From contig NC_014136.1 of NCBI RefSeq assembly GCF_000092505.1, forward strand, positions 310,001-374,000: a DNA stretch of 64,000 bases, written 5' to 3'. This DNA is from Leuconostoc kimchii IMSNU 11154. GTDB taxonomy: Bacteria > Bacillota > Bacilli > Lactobacillales > Lactobacillaceae. Shown here one piece after another: positions 1 through 10,202 of the stretch. How positions within the stretch are numbered: the first letter of the stretch is position 1; each line of letters begins with the position of its first letter. Below the pieces are notes generated by a model. The model ran no database searches. It saw nothing but the letters and a program-made list of their open reading frames with translations, and was not told where the DNA came from. The translations under genes were made by a program, and so were the position numbers.

Positions 1-820
1 TCAACATCACACCAGTGTAGAGCACACCGGTAAATGGTGTCCCCTCTTGTTGCATTGCCCTAATTGTTGGTGCCACGAGTTCTGAAATTGCCTGTGATTT
101 TGTGATTTCACTAATCCAACGTACTGGACTATACGCACCCATTCCACCAGTGTTTGGTCCTTTATCCTGATCAAAACGGCGCTTATGGTCTTGTGCCAAT
201 GGTGCATGTACCATTGCCCCATTTGGACCCACAAGCGTAAAAATAGAAAATTCAACACCTTCAAGATATTCTTCAATCACTAACACGGCAGTTGGATTAC
301 CTTGATACAAATGAGTTAAATACGTCACAGCTTGTGCCTCATCAAAAATAATGGTGACCCCTTTACCCAATGCTAAGCCATCTAATTTAAATACAATAGG
401 TAATCCAAACGTTTTTAATACATGCTCTGCTGCTGCTAGAGAATGAACTGTTTGAGACTTTGCAGTCGGAATGTCGTACTTTTGTAAAAGCTCATTTGTG
501 AATGATTTTGAGCCCTCCAATTGCGCTGCTGCCTTAGAAGGCCCAAAAATAGTTAATCCCGCTGCTTCAAATAAATCAACAATGCCTAAAGTCAGCGGTT
601 CTTCATTCCCAACAAATGTCAAATCAACTGCCTGTGCTAACGCAAAATTACGCAAAGCGGGTAAGTTTGTCGCTGCGATGCTTTCACACTGTATCCCCGA
701 ATCAGTCATACCATCATTTCCAGGTGCGACAATTACCTGACTGACCTGCTGACTACGCAAAAACGTCTGCGCTAAAGCATGCTCGCGTGCACCGGAACCA
801 ATAATCAATACTGTTTTCAT
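1..820 (-). CDS. purD: phosphoribosylamine-glycine ligase, 3' end outside window
   Basis: GAR synthetase, the second step of IMP synthesis: it joins glycine to phosphoribosylamine with ATP. The start is the ATG at 818-820, preceded by a GAGG ribosome binding site. The protein opens with MKTVLIIGSGAREHALA, the usual PurD nucleotide-binding start, and continues into an ATP-grasp region with KLDGLALGKGV and TGGMGAYSP. About 273 residues are visible of a usual ~420; the C-terminal part lies left of the window, so this is an edge cut, not a broken gene. It follows the Nudix gene and has its own promoter and PurR-like sites. Identification is from family knowledge of motifs. Confidence 0.96.
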   Translation of the reverse strand, partial: MKTVLIIGSGAREHALAQTFLRSQQVSQVIVAPGNDGMTDSGIQCESIAATNLPALRNFALAQAVDLTFVGNEEPLTLGIVDLFEAAGLTIFGPSKAAAQLEGSKSFTNELLQKYDIPTAKSQTVHSLAAAEHVLKTFGLPIVFKLDGLALGKGVTIIFDEAQAVTYLTHLYQGNPTAVLVIEEYLEGVEFSIFTLVGPNGAMVHAPLAQDHKRRFDQDKGPNTGGMGAYSPVRWISEITKSQAISELVAPTIRAMQQEGTPFTGVLYTGVML

Positions 821-846
821 CGTATCCTCTAGCCTCTTAATATCAT

Positions 847-874
847 ATTATAAGTCTAGTTTATCAGATTTAAA
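847..874 (-). promoter_or_regulatory. purD promoter
   Basis: On the minus strand a perfect -10 TATAAT (847-852) follows a weak -35 TTTAAA (869-874) with 16 bp between. Transcription would begin near 840, giving a leader of about 20 bases before the purD ATG. The weak -35 suits a promoter that needs an activator, which would fit the CGAAC site at 884-889 just upstream. Confidence 0.6.
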
Positions 875-883
875 CACTACTTT

Positions 884-979
884 GTTCGTTTATAAATTAT
901 ATTTTTCTCAAAAAACAAAAAAACGTTCGTTTTTTACGAACGTTTATCTAATATTTATGATCTTATCCGAACGTTTGGA
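884..979 (-). promoter_or_regulatory. PurR-like operator cluster upstream of purD
   Basis: Three blocks of CGAAC half-sites: ACGAAC (884-889), a perfect palindrome with arms AAACGTTCGT (921-930) and ACGAACGTTT (936-945), and TCCGAACGTTTGGA (966-979). The CCGAAC core matches the PurBox known from Lactococcus. The palindrome and the 14 bp element recur with the same 21 bp gap upstream of purE. Binding by PurR is inferred. Confidence 0.7.
909..945 (-). terminator. rho-independent terminator after the Nudix gene
   Basis: Read on the minus strand, the palindrome 921-945 forms a 10 bp stem with a 5-base loop, followed by an almost unbroken run of T (909-920). It can end the Nudix transcript while also carrying two CGAAC half-sites. 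Confidence 0.6.
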
Positions 980-989
980 ATGTATCCGG

Positions 990-1451
990 TTACAACCAAG
1001 TTGTTTGACGCCGGCCCTCGATTGATGCACTCAGTGCCAACTCACTAATTTCCAGTGTATCGAATACCGGTAACATTTCCATGAATGTTTCTGGCGTTTG
1101 CATATTTTTTAAAGCATCACGCGTTGTCCAAAATATTTCACCCTCACGTCCAGAATGAATCTCACCTTGATAATTCGTCGCCTTAAATAGCATGACAATA
1201 TATCGTGCACCATCTTGTATTGGCCATTCTTTTATACCAACTAATGTTGGATTTATCACTGTCAGGCCAGTTTCTTCATATGCTTCGCGAATAACACTTG
1301 CTACAATTGTTTCGTTAGTTTCAATATGGCCACCTGGAAAAGTAACACCCGGCCAAGATGGATTTTTTCGATCCTCAACCAAAACTTCCTTGGTCGTTGA
1401 ATTTTCAATCATAATCATATTCGTTAATTCAACAGGTATTGTTCTTGACAT
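990..1451 (-). CDS. Nudix hydrolase (MutT/YtkD-like)
   Basis: Nudix proteins cleave nucleoside diphosphates linked to another group; this one resembles MutT-type nucleotide pyrophosphatases, but the substrate cannot be read from sequence. The Nudix box is complete: GGHIETNE followed by REAYEETGL at residues ~40-65. I start at the second ATG (1451), which stands 7 bases from GAGGA; the first ATG is too close. 153 residues, usual for the family. It lies between purH and purD, both minus strand, with its own promoter, so it splits the last gene from the pur operon. Confidence 0.85.
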   Translation of the reverse strand: MSRTIPVELTNMIMIENSTTKEVLVEDRKNPSWPGVTFPGGHIETNETIVASVIREAYEETGLTVINPTLVGIKEWPIQDGARYIVMLFKATNYQGEIHSGREGEIFWTTRDALKNMQTPETFMEMLPVFDTLEISELALSASIEGRRQTTWL

Positions 1452-1470
1452 GTGCATTCCTCTGTCAAAA

Positions 1471-1498
1471 ATTATAACATAAAATGCTTACCTAACAA
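1471..1498 (-). promoter_or_regulatory. promoter of the Nudix gene
   Basis: Minus strand -35 TTGTTA (1493-1498), 16 bp spacer, perfect -10 TATAAT (1471-1476), about 20 bases before the start codon. No CGAAC site is visible here, so this promoter seems independent of purine control. Confidence 0.6.
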
Positions 1499-1516
1499 AC
1501 GCACATGATATCGCTT

Positions 1517-3043
1517 TTAATGTTTAAAATGACGCGTACCTGAGAAAACAAGTACAACCCCTAATTCGTCTGCCTTGGCAATTGAATCCTTATCCTTGAT
1601 TGACCCACCTGGTTCAACAATCGCATTAATACCGTGCTCAGCCGCGTATTGCACAGAATCATCCATTGGAAAAAAGGCATCTGAAGCCAAGACAGCTTCA
1701 TCAAATCCCACTTTAGTGGTCGCTTTTTGAATTGAATAAACAACAGAATCAATTCTATTAGGTTGCCCTGCACCCATTCCTAATGTTTGCCCATCTCGAG
1801 CAACGATAATCGCATTAGATTTAACATGCTTCACAACTTTTTGTGCAAAAATCAGCGCGCGTAATTGTTCAGCAGTTGGCTGCGCTTTTGAAACGACTTC
1901 AAAATTTGCTTCTGTTTCCTCATGTAGATCACGTTCTTGCACAACAACGCCACCCAATACTGAGGTCACTTCCAATTTTTGAGGAATAACAGTTGTAAAT
2001 GGTAATTTGAGTAACCGTAAGTTTTTCTTAGCTGACAAAATTTCAAAAGCCTCTGGCGTAAAGCTTGGCGCAATAATGATTTCTAAGAAAATACCATGCA
2101 TCTTTTCAGCCGTTATGGCATCAACCTCACGATTCAAGGCAACAATGCCACCAAATATGGATACACTATCAGCTGCAAAAGCTTTATCCCAAGCTTCCTC
2201 TAATGTCTGCCCTTGGCCGATACCTGCAGGATTCATATGTTTAACTGTTACAACTGTTGTCTCTTTAAACTCGGCAATGATACGCAAGGCAGCATCTGCA
2301 TCACGAATATTATTGTATGATAATTGCTTACCATGTAATATATCAGCATGCAACACCGAATATGTTTCCGGCAAGGCAACCTTATAAGCAGCGGCCTTTT
2401 GATGAGGGTTTTCGCCATAACGCATATCATCAAACTTTTCATATGGTAATGTTAGCTTGTCAGGAAATTCTGAGGTTGTTAAATAATCAGCGATTAAAGC
2501 ATCATAACTCGCTGTATGTTGAAATACTTTGGCTGCAAGCAATTGACGATAAGTCGTATCTACTTCCCCAGCCTGAAGTTTATTAATTATAACATCATAA
2601 TCATTTGGATCAACAATTGGTAAGACAGCAGAAAAGTTTTTTGCAGCTGACCGTAACATGGAAGGACCACCGATATCAATATTCTCAATAGCCTCAGCCT
2701 GGGAAACACCAGGTTTTTGAATGGTTGTTTTAAATGGATAAAGATTCACAACAACCATATCAATTGGCGTAATGTTAAATTCTGACAATTTCGCCATATG
2801 TTCAGGCAAATCACGTCGTGCTAGCAGTCCCGCATGTACACGCGGATGCAAAGTTTTAACGCGACCATCCAACATTTCTGGAAAGTCCGTTACATCGTCA
2901 ATGGCAATAACATCAAGTCCTGCTTCAGTAAGCACGCGATGTGTCCCACCAGTTGAAACTAATTCATATCCTAATTCAACTAATTTTTTAGCAAATGGTA
3001 CAAGACCACTTTTATCAGAAACGCTAAGTAATGCACGTGTCAT
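1517..3043 (-). CDS. purH: bifunctional AICAR formyltransferase / IMP cyclohydrolase
   Basis: Performs the last two steps of IMP synthesis: formyl transfer from 10-formyl-THF to AICAR, then ring closure. The N-terminal cyclohydrolase part (~1-200) has [16 protein letters not shown] and [16 protein letters not shown]. The C-terminal transformylase part has KHMNPAGIG, the family KHxNPCG motif with Ala in place of Cys; the Lys-His pair is kept. 508 residues is the normal length. The start overlaps the end of purN by 4 bases, so the two are translationally coupled. Confidence 0.97.
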   Translation of the reverse strand: MTRALLSVSDKSGLVPFAKKLVELGYELVSTGGTHRVLTEAGLDVIAIDDVTDFPEMLDGRVKTLHPRVHAGLLARRDLPEHMAKLSEFNITPIDMVVVNLYPFKTTIQKPGVSQAEAIENIDIGGPSMLRSAAKNFSAVLPIVDPNDYDVIINKLQAGEVDTTYRQLLAAKVFQHTASYDALIADYLTTSEFPDKLTLPYEKFDDMRYGENPHQKAAAYKVALPETYSVLHADILHGKQLSYNNIRDADAALRIIAEFKETTVVTVKHMNPAGIGQGQTLEEAWDKAFAADSVSIFGGIVALNREVDAITAEKMHGIFLEIIIAPSFTPEAFEILSAKKNLRLLKLPFTTVIPQKLEVTSVLGGVVVQERDLHEETEANFEVVSKAQPTAEQLRALIFAQKVVKHVKSNAIIVARDGQTLGMGAGQPNRIDSVVYSIQKATTKVGFDEAVLASDAFFPMDDSVQYAAEHGINAIVEPGGSIKDKDSIAKADELGVVLVFSGTRHFKH

Positions 3044-3630
3044 TGTAAGAATACTCCTTTATTAAGTAACTGTTCTAAAGTGTTTGGATATAAAACATGT
3101 TCGACATTATGGATACGTGTCTCTAGGGCTAATAATGTATCTTCAGGTAACCTTGGCACTGACTGTTGGTCAATAATAGTCCCTGTATCAACACCACTAT
3201 CCACAAAATGTACCGTAACGCCCGTCTCACCGACACCTGCTTCATAAGCATCTAAAATACTATGACGCCCAGGAAACTGAGGTAACATTGCTGGGTGTAA
3301 ATTAATAATCTTACCAGGATATGCATCAATTAATTTTGGTGTCAAAATCCGCATATAACCCGCTAGCAAAATACCATTCACATCATCTTTTACTAATTGC
3401 TCAAGAATGACTTGTTCAGCCAATGATTTCGTGTCATAATCAGAATATTTAATGACTGTAGCTGGTACGCCAAATAATTTAGCAAGATTTAGCGCGCCCG
3501 CTGTCGATTTATCAACGATTAATCGCACAATTTCAGCATTTAATTGCCGTTGTAAAATCGCATCATGTAAGGCTTGAAAATTTGTGCCAGTCCCTGATGC
3601 AAAAACAGCTAATCTTACTTTTTTCACCAT
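3040..3630 (-). CDS. purN: phosphoribosylglycinamide formyltransferase (THF-dependent)
   Basis: Transfers a formyl group from 10-formyl-THF to GAR. Motifs: [13 protein letters not shown] at the N-terminus for phosphate binding, [12 protein letters not shown] with the catalytic Asn-His pair, and [14 protein letters not shown] with the catalytic Asp. 196 residues, normal. It overlaps purM upstream by 7 bases and purH downstream by 4 within the pur operon. No purT is visible, so this is the GAR formylation route here. Confidence 0.97.
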   Translation of the reverse strand: MVKKVRLAVFASGTGTNFQALHDAILQRQLNAEIVRLIVDKSTAGALNLAKLFGVPATVIKYSDYDTKSLAEQVILEQLVKDDVNGILLAGYMRILTPKLIDAYPGKIINLHPAMLPQFPGRHSILDAYEAGVGETGVTVHFVDSGVDTGTIIDQQSVPRLPEDTLLALETRIHNVEHVLYPNTLEQLLNKGVFLQ

Positions 3631-4661
3631 GGCTCATCTCCCGAAAAAGTTACTCTGGACCCTGATTCAGCAGTGATTTCACCAATAACGTACGCTGCTT
3701 GACTGTTAGCTTTTAATTGCGTCATAACTGCATCACGGTTTTCTAACTTAACCACTAAAATCATGCCCAAACCATTGTTAAACGTTAATAACATATCCTC
3801 AATAGACAACTGACCTGCAACCTGAAGTTGATTAAATATTGGCAATATTGGCCACGATCCCCAAATGATGTGAGCAGACAAATTTGACGTGTATGCACGC
3901 GGTAAGTTTTCAGTAATGCCCCCACCAGTGATATGAGCCATTGACTGTACCAAGCCCTTTTCAACCAACGGCCAAACTGTCTCAGCATACAAAGCAGTTG
4001 GTGTCATTAACACGTTTTGCTCATCGACAGACAAATTTTTAAAATCATCAGCTGTTTCAATCCCAAGCACTTGGCGGACAAGAGAGTAGCCATTCGAATG
4101 GATGCCGGAAGAAGGTAACCCAATCAAAACATCCCCAGCGGTGACATTTTCAGGTTTCAGAAGCTGATCTTGTTCTGCAATACCGACAGCAAACGCGGCA
4201 AGATCAAAATGATTTGGTGCGTATAATCCTGGTAACTCAGCACTTTCACCACCAATAAGTGCCATGCCAGATGCTTTAGCGGCTTTTGCAACACCAGTGA
4301 CAATTTCTGCTACAACTTCTGGTCGCATTTTATCCACTGCCAAGTAGTCTAACATAAATGCTGGTTTAGCCCCTTGTGCCAAAATATCATTAGCTACCAT
4401 GGCAACTAAATCTTGACCGATGGTGTCATGTTTATTGGCTGCAATGGCTAATAGCAACTTAGTGCCAACACCATCCGCGCCAGACACTAACACAGGATTT
4501 TGATAACCAGAACCTAGTGAAAAAGCTGCACCAAACCCACCAATACCATCCAATACACGTGGCGTGTATGTGTCAGCAACAGCATCTTTCATCAGTGCCA
4601 CTGCTTTTTCACCAGCTTTAATATCTACGCCTGCTCGTTGATAGGCATTTTGTTCCGTCAT
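3624..4661 (-). CDS. purM: phosphoribosylformylglycinamidine cyclo-ligase (AIR synthetase)
   Basis: Closes the imidazole ring of FGAM to AIR with ATP. It shows the PurM features [20 protein letters not shown] and [11 protein letters not shown], and [12 protein letters not shown] in the second half. 345 residues, full length. It overlaps purF by 4 bases upstream (ATGA type) and purN downstream, as expected in this operon. Confidence 0.97.
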   Translation of the reverse strand: MTEQNAYQRAGVDIKAGEKAVALMKDAVADTYTPRVLDGIGGFGAAFSLGSGYQNPVLVSGADGVGTKLLLAIAANKHDTIGQDLVAMVANDILAQGAKPAFMLDYLAVDKMRPEVVAEIVTGVAKAAKASGMALIGGESAELPGLYAPNHFDLAAFAVGIAEQDQLLKPENVTAGDVLIGLPSSGIHSNGYSLVRQVLGIETADDFKNLSVDEQNVLMTPTALYAETVWPLVEKGLVQSMAHITGGGITENLPRAYTSNLSAHIIWGSWPILPIFNQLQVAGQLSIEDMLLTFNNGLGMILVVKLENRDAVMTQLKANSQAAYVIGEITAESGSRVTFSGDEPW

Positions 4662-6268
4662 GCTTGTACTCCCTGAATTGTTTGTGAATCTAAATGAATC
4701 GTCCCATCTGCCAACATTTCCTCATTACGTAACGAAGCAACTTGACGTGGATGGTAAGTATCTATTGGTTCGGGTGAAAAATGCACGTCACCAGACGTCA
4801 CAAACTTTTCCAGACTTGCCGCGTAATCATAAATGGGGCTTGGGTATTGCCCATCAAAATAGGCAGTTGTCAATCCCGTCCCCTGCCCATCATATGGCAA
4901 GTCGATAGCTTTGACTAAGGCACCAACCGATAAAAAGCCAAGTGAATCAGCTTCAATTTTGTCGCGCATTTCTTCTAGTGTATTATTAGCACCCATTAAT
5001 TCATCTGTCGTTTGCATATCAATACCATAAAATGAAGGGAACTTAAATACTGGACTAGCAATACGAACATGTACTGATTTAGCACCTGCCTCTTTAAGCA
5101 TACGGACAATAAACATTGACGTTGTACCACGAACAATTGAATCGTCCACCAAAACAACATTCTTATTGCGAACAACTTCTTTAACAGCGCTCAATTTCAT
5201 TCGAACTGCACGTTCACGCTTATCTTGTGTGGGTTCAATAAACGTACGCGCAATATATTGATTTTTAACCAAACCCATTTCATTTGGTAAACCAGTTTCT
5301 TCAGCAAATCCTGCTGCAGCTGACAAACTTGAATTTGGCACACCAACAACAATATCCGCATCTGGTACTGGATTTTCTCTGGCTAGTGCGGCTCCCATAC
5401 GTTTACGTGCCTTATGAACATTGACACCGTAAATAGTCGAATCTGGCCGTGCAAAATAAATGTATTCCATCGCATCAATATTTAACGTTGTTTTATCAGT
5501 ATATTTGTCAATGGTCAATCCAGTGTCATCAATAACAATTAACTCACCTGGTTGTACATCTCGAACAAATCGCGCGCCGATAACATCTAATGCAGCCGTT
5601 TCCGAGGTGACAATATAGTTTCCTTCGGCCATTTGTCCAATGACAAATGGCCGAAAAGCGTGCGGATCCAAAGCCGCGTACAAACCATGTGACGTGAGTA
5701 ATAAATATGCAAATCCACCATGAACAGTACGAAGTGCCTCTTTTAATTTATCTACAAATGCGACCGCTTTTGACCGGCGAATTAAGTGTAGTAAAATTTC
5801 AGAGTCAGACGAACTTTGAAAAATCGCGCCGTCCTGTTCTAAATTTTGGCGTAATGTTTTCGCATTAGTTAGATTACCATTATGAGCCAATGCAATTTGC
5901 ATGTCATGAAAATTAACCATAAGGGGTTGAATATTTTCAATACCATGTGAGCCTGCAGTAGCATAACGGACATGCCCAATGGCACTTTTACCGGTTAATG
6001 CCTCGATTCGTGCTGGATCACGAAAGACATCGCTTAATAAACCTAAACCACGCTCTTGCCATAGATGACCATTATTATTTGAAACAATTCCGGCACCCTC
6101 TTGGCCACGATGCTGTAATGCATGCAAACCATAATAAGTGATCTGAGCCGCATCATCACGCCCCCATACGCCAAAAATACCACATTCTTCATTTAAACTA
6201 CGCACGTTGACCCGTGATTTTTCGGTTTGTTGGTCAACGTGTCGTTGCGCTAAGCTTCTAATTTCCAT
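4658..6268 (-). CDS. purF: amidophosphoribosyltransferase
   Basis: First committed step of purine synthesis: PRPP plus glutamine to phosphoribosylamine. The N-terminal Ntn glutaminase begins at Cys29 in [11 protein letters not shown], so a leader of 28 residues must be removed; this is longer than the ~11 of Bacillus. The PRTase PRPP loop is [14 protein letters not shown]. The chosen ATG (6268) has AGGAG 8 bases upstream and lies inside the last codons of purL, an overlap of 19 bases. 536 residues. Feedback control by nucleotides is known for the family, not shown here. Confidence 0.96.
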   Translation of the reverse strand: MEIRSLAQRHVDQQTEKSRVNVRSLNEECGIFGVWGRDDAAQITYYGLHALQHRGQEGAGIVSNNNGHLWQERGLGLLSDVFRDPARIEALTGKSAIGHVRYATAGSHGIENIQPLMVNFHDMQIALAHNGNLTNAKTLRQNLEQDGAIFQSSSDSEILLHLIRRSKAVAFVDKLKEALRTVHGGFAYLLLTSHGLYAALDPHAFRPFVIGQMAEGNYIVTSETAALDVIGARFVRDVQPGELIVIDDTGLTIDKYTDKTTLNIDAMEYIYFARPDSTIYGVNVHKARKRMGAALARENPVPDADIVVGVPNSSLSAAAGFAEETGLPNEMGLVKNQYIARTFIEPTQDKRERAVRMKLSAVKEVVRNKNVVLVDDSIVRGTTSMFIVRMLKEAGAKSVHVRIASPVFKFPSFYGIDMQTTDELMGANNTLEEMRDKIEADSLGFLSVGALVKAIDLPYDGQGTGLTTAYFDGQYPSPIYDYAASLEKFVTSGDVHFSPEPIDTYHPRQVASLRNEEMLADGTIHLDSQTIQGVQA

Positions 6269-8472
6269 GAGATGCTCTCCTGATAAACCTTTTGAGTTTC
6301 TTGACGAGACAAGATGATTTGTTGTGTTGCCGTTGTCAGCATCATATCGTTTGTATTCGTTACCTGCCCGAGTAAGGTTGCTTTTTGACCAGCCAATTGT
6401 TCAAAAGCAACAACTTGACTTTCTGGTACACTGACAATAAACCGACTTGGTGTTTCAGAAAACAAGTATTTATCAGCCAACGTTGTTTTAACATCAAAAC
6501 TCAACTGTCCTGAAAAACTACTTTCTACCAATGCAACAATCGCCCCACCTTCTGACAAATCATGCGCACTTGCTAAAAGATGTTGGGCAATTGCGGTACG
6601 TACTAACTTTTGAGATGACATTTCTGCTGCATCATCAAATTCAAAAAGTTGGCCACCAATGTCCCCTGTTTGCATTTTTTGAATTTCCGAACCATTAAAA
6701 CTATCCAAAGTTTCACCAATAATATAAATCTTATCTCCGACATTTTTGAAGCCTATTGTTGTTGCTATGCTCACATCTTCTAACAAACCAACCATACCAA
6801 CCATTGGTGTTGGATAAATTGCTTGACCATCTGTTTCATTATAGAGTGACACGTTACCAGAAATAATTGGTGTGTCCAATTTTTTTGCAACAGCATTAAT
6901 CCCTGCCACTGCCTGGTCCAACTCATAGTATACTTCTGGATTATCTGGTGAACCAAAATTCAAACCATCTGTAATACCAATTGGCAATGCACCTGTTGCT
7001 ACAATATTCCTAGCGGCTTCAGCTACTGCCATTTTGGCACCAACATAAGGATTTAAATATAAATAGCGCGCGTTGACATCGGTAGTCATTGCCAAAGCCT
7101 TTTTAGTTCCGCGAATACGAATTAAACTGGCATCCCCACCCGGCTTAATCACTGTATCTGAACGTACCATTGAGTCAAAATGACGAAATAATTTAGCTTT
7201 AGAAGCAATTGTTGGTTGGGCAAGTAATGACAAAATCGTCTGTTTCACATCTGATACATCCGGCTGATACTGCCTTTTTGACATGTCTAATAGACGTTTT
7301 GGTTCGACCATTGGTAAAGTTTGTTTAGGCGCATGTGTCAAAAAGTCAATCGGTACGTCAGCCACAACTTGATGGTCAAATTCTAAAATATAACGTCCAT
7401 TATCTGTTACATCACCAATAATGACAGCATCTAAATCTGCGTCTTCGAATAAATCAATGATTGCCTGTTCTTCTCCACGTTTAACAACAAATAACATACG
7501 TTCCTGTGATTCAGACAACATCAATTCATAAGGCGTCATGTTTGTCTCGCGCTGTGGTACTTTGTTTAAATCTAACGTAATACCCATACCTGCTTTTGCG
7601 GCCATCTCCGAGCTAGAAGATAGTAACCCAGCAGCACCCATATCCTGAATACCAACGATAATATCCGAATGCAACTTAACTGCCTTAAGCGTTGCATCCA
7701 TGACCAGTTTTTCTAAAAATGGATCTCCCACTTGAACAGCCGAACGATCTGAAGCATGCTCGGTTGAAAATTCCGCTGATGCAAACGACGCGCCGTTAAT
7801 GCCATCACGTCCTGTTTTCGCACCGACATAAATAATTGAATTACCAACACCTTTCGCTTGTCCAACTTGCATGGCAGCTTGATCCATCAAACCTACTGCC
7901 ATCACGTTAACTAACGGATTACCTGAGTAAACTGAATCAAATCCGATTTCACCACCAACAGTTGGAATACCAATCGCATTACCATAACCTGCAATACCTG
8001 CAATGACACCATCAACAATATGTCTTGTATGCGCATCATCTAATTCACCAAACCTAAGCGAATCCAGCACTGCAATTGGTTGAGCGCCCATTGAAAAAAT
8101 GTCACGTAAAATGCCGCCCACGCCAGTGGCTGCACCTTCATATGGTTCTACAAAACTTGGGTGATTGTGACTCTCTGCTTTGAAAACAACTGCTTGACCA
8201 TCACCAATATCTAAAATACCAGCGCCTTCACCTGGCCCTTGTAAAACACGCGCATTCGTTGACCAAAATTTACGTAAAATTGGTTTTGATTTTTTATAGG
8301 ATACATGTTCTGACCACATGCCTGAAAATATGCCTGCTTCAGTAAAATTAGGTAATCGATTAAGTTCAGTGACAATGAGATTGTACTCTGATTCCGTCAG
8401 TCCCCATTGTTTATATACTTTTGAATCGCGAACTTGCTCAGGTGTTAGTTCTTTATTTTTGACGATTGTCAT
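6250..8472 (-). CDS. purL: phosphoribosylformylglycinamidine synthase, large subunit
   Basis: Makes FGAM from FGAR with ATP, using ammonia delivered by PurQ and the PurS scaffold. 740 residues is the short Gram-positive form, not the ~1300-residue fused enzyme, in line with separate purS and purQ upstream. Seen motifs: [14 protein letters not shown] near residue 50, [29 protein letters not shown], and a second AIRS-like half with GNVSLYNET. Confidence 0.97.
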   Translation of the reverse strand: MTIVKNKELTPEQVRDSKVYKQWGLTESEYNLIVTELNRLPNFTEAGIFSGMWSEHVSYKKSKPILRKFWSTNARVLQGPGEGAGILDIGDGQAVVFKAESHNHPSFVEPYEGAATGVGGILRDIFSMGAQPIAVLDSLRFGELDDAHTRHIVDGVIAGIAGYGNAIGIPTVGGEIGFDSVYSGNPLVNVMAVGLMDQAAMQVGQAKGVGNSIIYVGAKTGRDGINGASFASAEFSTEHASDRSAVQVGDPFLEKLVMDATLKAVKLHSDIIVGIQDMGAAGLLSSSSEMAAKAGMGITLDLNKVPQRETNMTPYELMLSESQERMLFVVKRGEEQAIIDLFEDADLDAVIIGDVTDNGRYILEFDHQVVADVPIDFLTHAPKQTLPMVEPKRLLDMSKRQYQPDVSDVKQTILSLLAQPTIASKAKLFRHFDSMVRSDTVIKPGGDASLIRIRGTKKALAMTTDVNARYLYLNPYVGAKMAVAEAARNIVATGALPIGITDGLNFGSPDNPEVYYELDQAVAGINAVAKKLDTPIISGNVSLYNETDGQAIYPTPMVGMVGLLEDVSIATTIGFKNVGDKIYIIGETLDSFNGSEIQKMQTGDIGGQLFEFDDAAEMSSQKLVRTAIAQHLLASAHDLSEGGAIVALVESSFSGQLSFDVKTTLADKYLFSETPSRFIVSVPESQVVAFEQLAGQKATLLGQVTNTNDMMLTTATQQIILSRQETQKVYQESISWKLEA

Positions 8473-8515
8473 TTTTATACCTTTCGTTAACCCGTTCTAC
8501 CAACCAATGACTGAC

Positions 8516-9184
8516 TTACACATTTGTTAAAATGCTAGATAGTATACTTTTAAAGAAGTTTTGACCATCAATGTTGCCTGTTACCTCATCGACAGCACGT
8601 TCTGGATGTGGCATCATGCCAAATATATTGCCACGCTCATTCATAATACCTGCAATATCATGCACCGAACCATTTGGATTGTTTACGTATCGAAAAACAA
8701 TTTGATTATTCGCTTCTAACTTTTCCAAAGTCACATCATCTGCAAAATAATTCCCTTCACCATGCGCAATTGGCACAATAATTGATTCAGACGTCTCATA
8801 GGCGTTCGTATAAGCTGTTTCATGATTAGCAATGCTTAACTCAACTTCATCACAAATGAAACCTGGGTTTGCATTCATGAGGAGTTGCCCTGGTAGCAAT
8901 CCTGCTTCCGTCAAAATTTGGAAACCATTACAAATACCAACAATAACTTTCCCATCGTTTGCCGCTTGCGTAACAGCACTCATAATAGGCGAAAATCGCG
9001 CAATTGCACCTGTTCTCAAATAATCCCCATATGAAAAGCCACCAGGCAAAAAAATGGCATCAAAATCCTTTAAATCGGTTTGCTTGGGTGAAACAATTTG
9101 TGCATCGACACCGAAATCCTGCAAGGCATATAACATATCAAAATCACAATTAGAGCCGGGAAAGCTAATCACAGCCGCCTTCAT
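8516..9184 (-). CDS. purQ: phosphoribosylformylglycinamidine synthase, glutaminase subunit
   Basis: Class I glutamine amidotransferase that feeds ammonia to PurL. The nucleophile Cys is in [11 protein letters not shown], the oxyanion/first motif is FPGSNCDFD and [12 protein letters not shown], and the His-Glu pair is in [10 protein letters not shown]. 222 residues, full length. It overlaps purS by 4 bases; 43 bases separate it from purL. Confidence 0.97.
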   Translation of the reverse strand: MKAAVISFPGSNCDFDMLYALQDFGVDAQIVSPKQTDLKDFDAIFLPGGFSYGDYLRTGAIARFSPIMSAVTQAANDGKVIVGICNGFQILTEAGLLPGQLLMNANPGFICDEVELSIANHETAYTNAYETSESIIVPIAHGEGNYFADDVTLEKLEANNQIVFRYVNNPNGSVHDIAGIMNERGNIFGMMPHPERAVDEVTGNIDGQNFFKSILSSILTNV

Positions 9185-9447
9185 GCATTCACCTCATCTG
9201 ATACCAAACTCAAATCGAAATGATAGGTTTCAGTATTTTGATTAATGAGCAATGCATCTGTGAAACTCTCCACCTCAGCAGTAGCTGCATCAATGTTCTT
9301 AGCATCTAATTTGACTTCAAAATACTTACCTTGTGACACTTGCGCCACACCTGCGTAATCCAATCGCTTAAGCGCAGATTTAATAACTTCACCTTGTGGA
9401 TCTAAAATTGATGGTTTATACGTAACATAAATTTTCGCTAGATACAT
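9181..9447 (-). CDS. purS: phosphoribosylformylglycinamidine synthase, PurS subunit
   Basis: Small dimeric scaffold that joins PurQ and PurL. 88 residues with the typical [26 protein letters not shown] start (shown here as [12 protein letters not shown] and LKRLDY) and GKYFEV in the middle. It stands between purC and purQ, the standard position. Confidence 0.95.
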   Translation of the reverse strand: MYLAKIYVTYKPSILDPQGEVIKSALKRLDYAGVAQVSQGKYFEVKLDAKNIDAATAEVESFTDALLINQNTETYHFDLSLVSDEVNA

Positions 9448-9458
9448 GTGTTTTCTCC

Positions 9459-10202
9459 TTAGATAACCTGTTGCAATCGATTAAGTACATCACGATAACC
9501 CACTGTGACATCCCCACTGTGTTGTCGAAAAATATCTTTGTCTAATGATTTACCAGATAGTGTGTCTATCAATCGCATATTATCTGGTGACAATTCATCA
9601 GCCAGGCGTAGGTCACCGGTGGCCGTTCTACCAAATTCCAGCTTAAAATCAACTAAGCCAATCCCTATTTGTTCAAATAAAGCGTGTAATAATTGGTTAA
9701 CGTCCTGTGAAACCCGACGCAATTGTGCTAATTCTTCACTAGTGGCAAGATTTAAAGCCAAAATTTGTGAATCATTTATAAACGGGTCATCCAAAGCATC
9801 TGATTTAAAATAAAACTCTTGCACAAGTGGCTCTAATTTTGTCATTGGTGTCACCGCATACTTACTCACAAAGTGCCCTGATGCATAATTTCTGCTGACC
9901 ACTTCAATTGGTATAATATCCAAAGCAGTCACAAGTTCATCAGTCGCTGAAATTTTTTTAAGATAATGATTTTCAATGCCTTTCCTTGTGAGATAATCAA
10001 ACAATAAATGACTAATTTCACTATTTAAAGCACCTTTCCCAGTAATTGTTTCTTTGACTTTACCGTTTAACGCAGTAGCTTGGTCTAAATAATGCACCCA
10101 CAATATATCTGGATCATTTGTTGTGTAAACTGTTTTTGCTTTTCCAGTGTACTTTAAACTTTCTTGTTTAATGTTCTGGTTTTGATACGTCACGTTGACC
10201 AT
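9459..10202 (-). CDS. purC: SAICAR synthase
   Basis: Joins aspartate to CAIR. Contains YTGKAKTVY at the N-terminus, SRNYASGHFV, and DFKLEFGR with DELSPDNMRL, all hallmark motifs. I choose the ATG at 10202, which has GGAG 8 bases upstream; an upstream ATG at 10247 has no such site. With that start the gene overlaps the 3' end of purK by 35 bases and is 247 residues, close to the family norm. Confidence 0.96.
   Translation of the reverse strand: MVNVTYQNQNIKQESLKYTGKAKTVYTTNDPDILWVHYLDQATALNGKVKETITGKGALNSEISHLLFDYLTRKGIENHYLKKISATDELVTALDIIPIEVVSRNYASGHFVSKYAVTPMTKLEPLVQEFYFKSDALDDPFINDSQILALNLATSEELAQLRRVSQDVNQLLHALFEQIGIGLVDFKLEFGRTATGDLRLADELSPDNMRLIDTLSGKSLDKDIFRQHSGDVTVGYRDVLNRLQQVI

Noticed and set aside
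2007-2387. Long plus-strand frame inside purH
   Set aside because: Antisense to a clearly conserved gene and without start signals.
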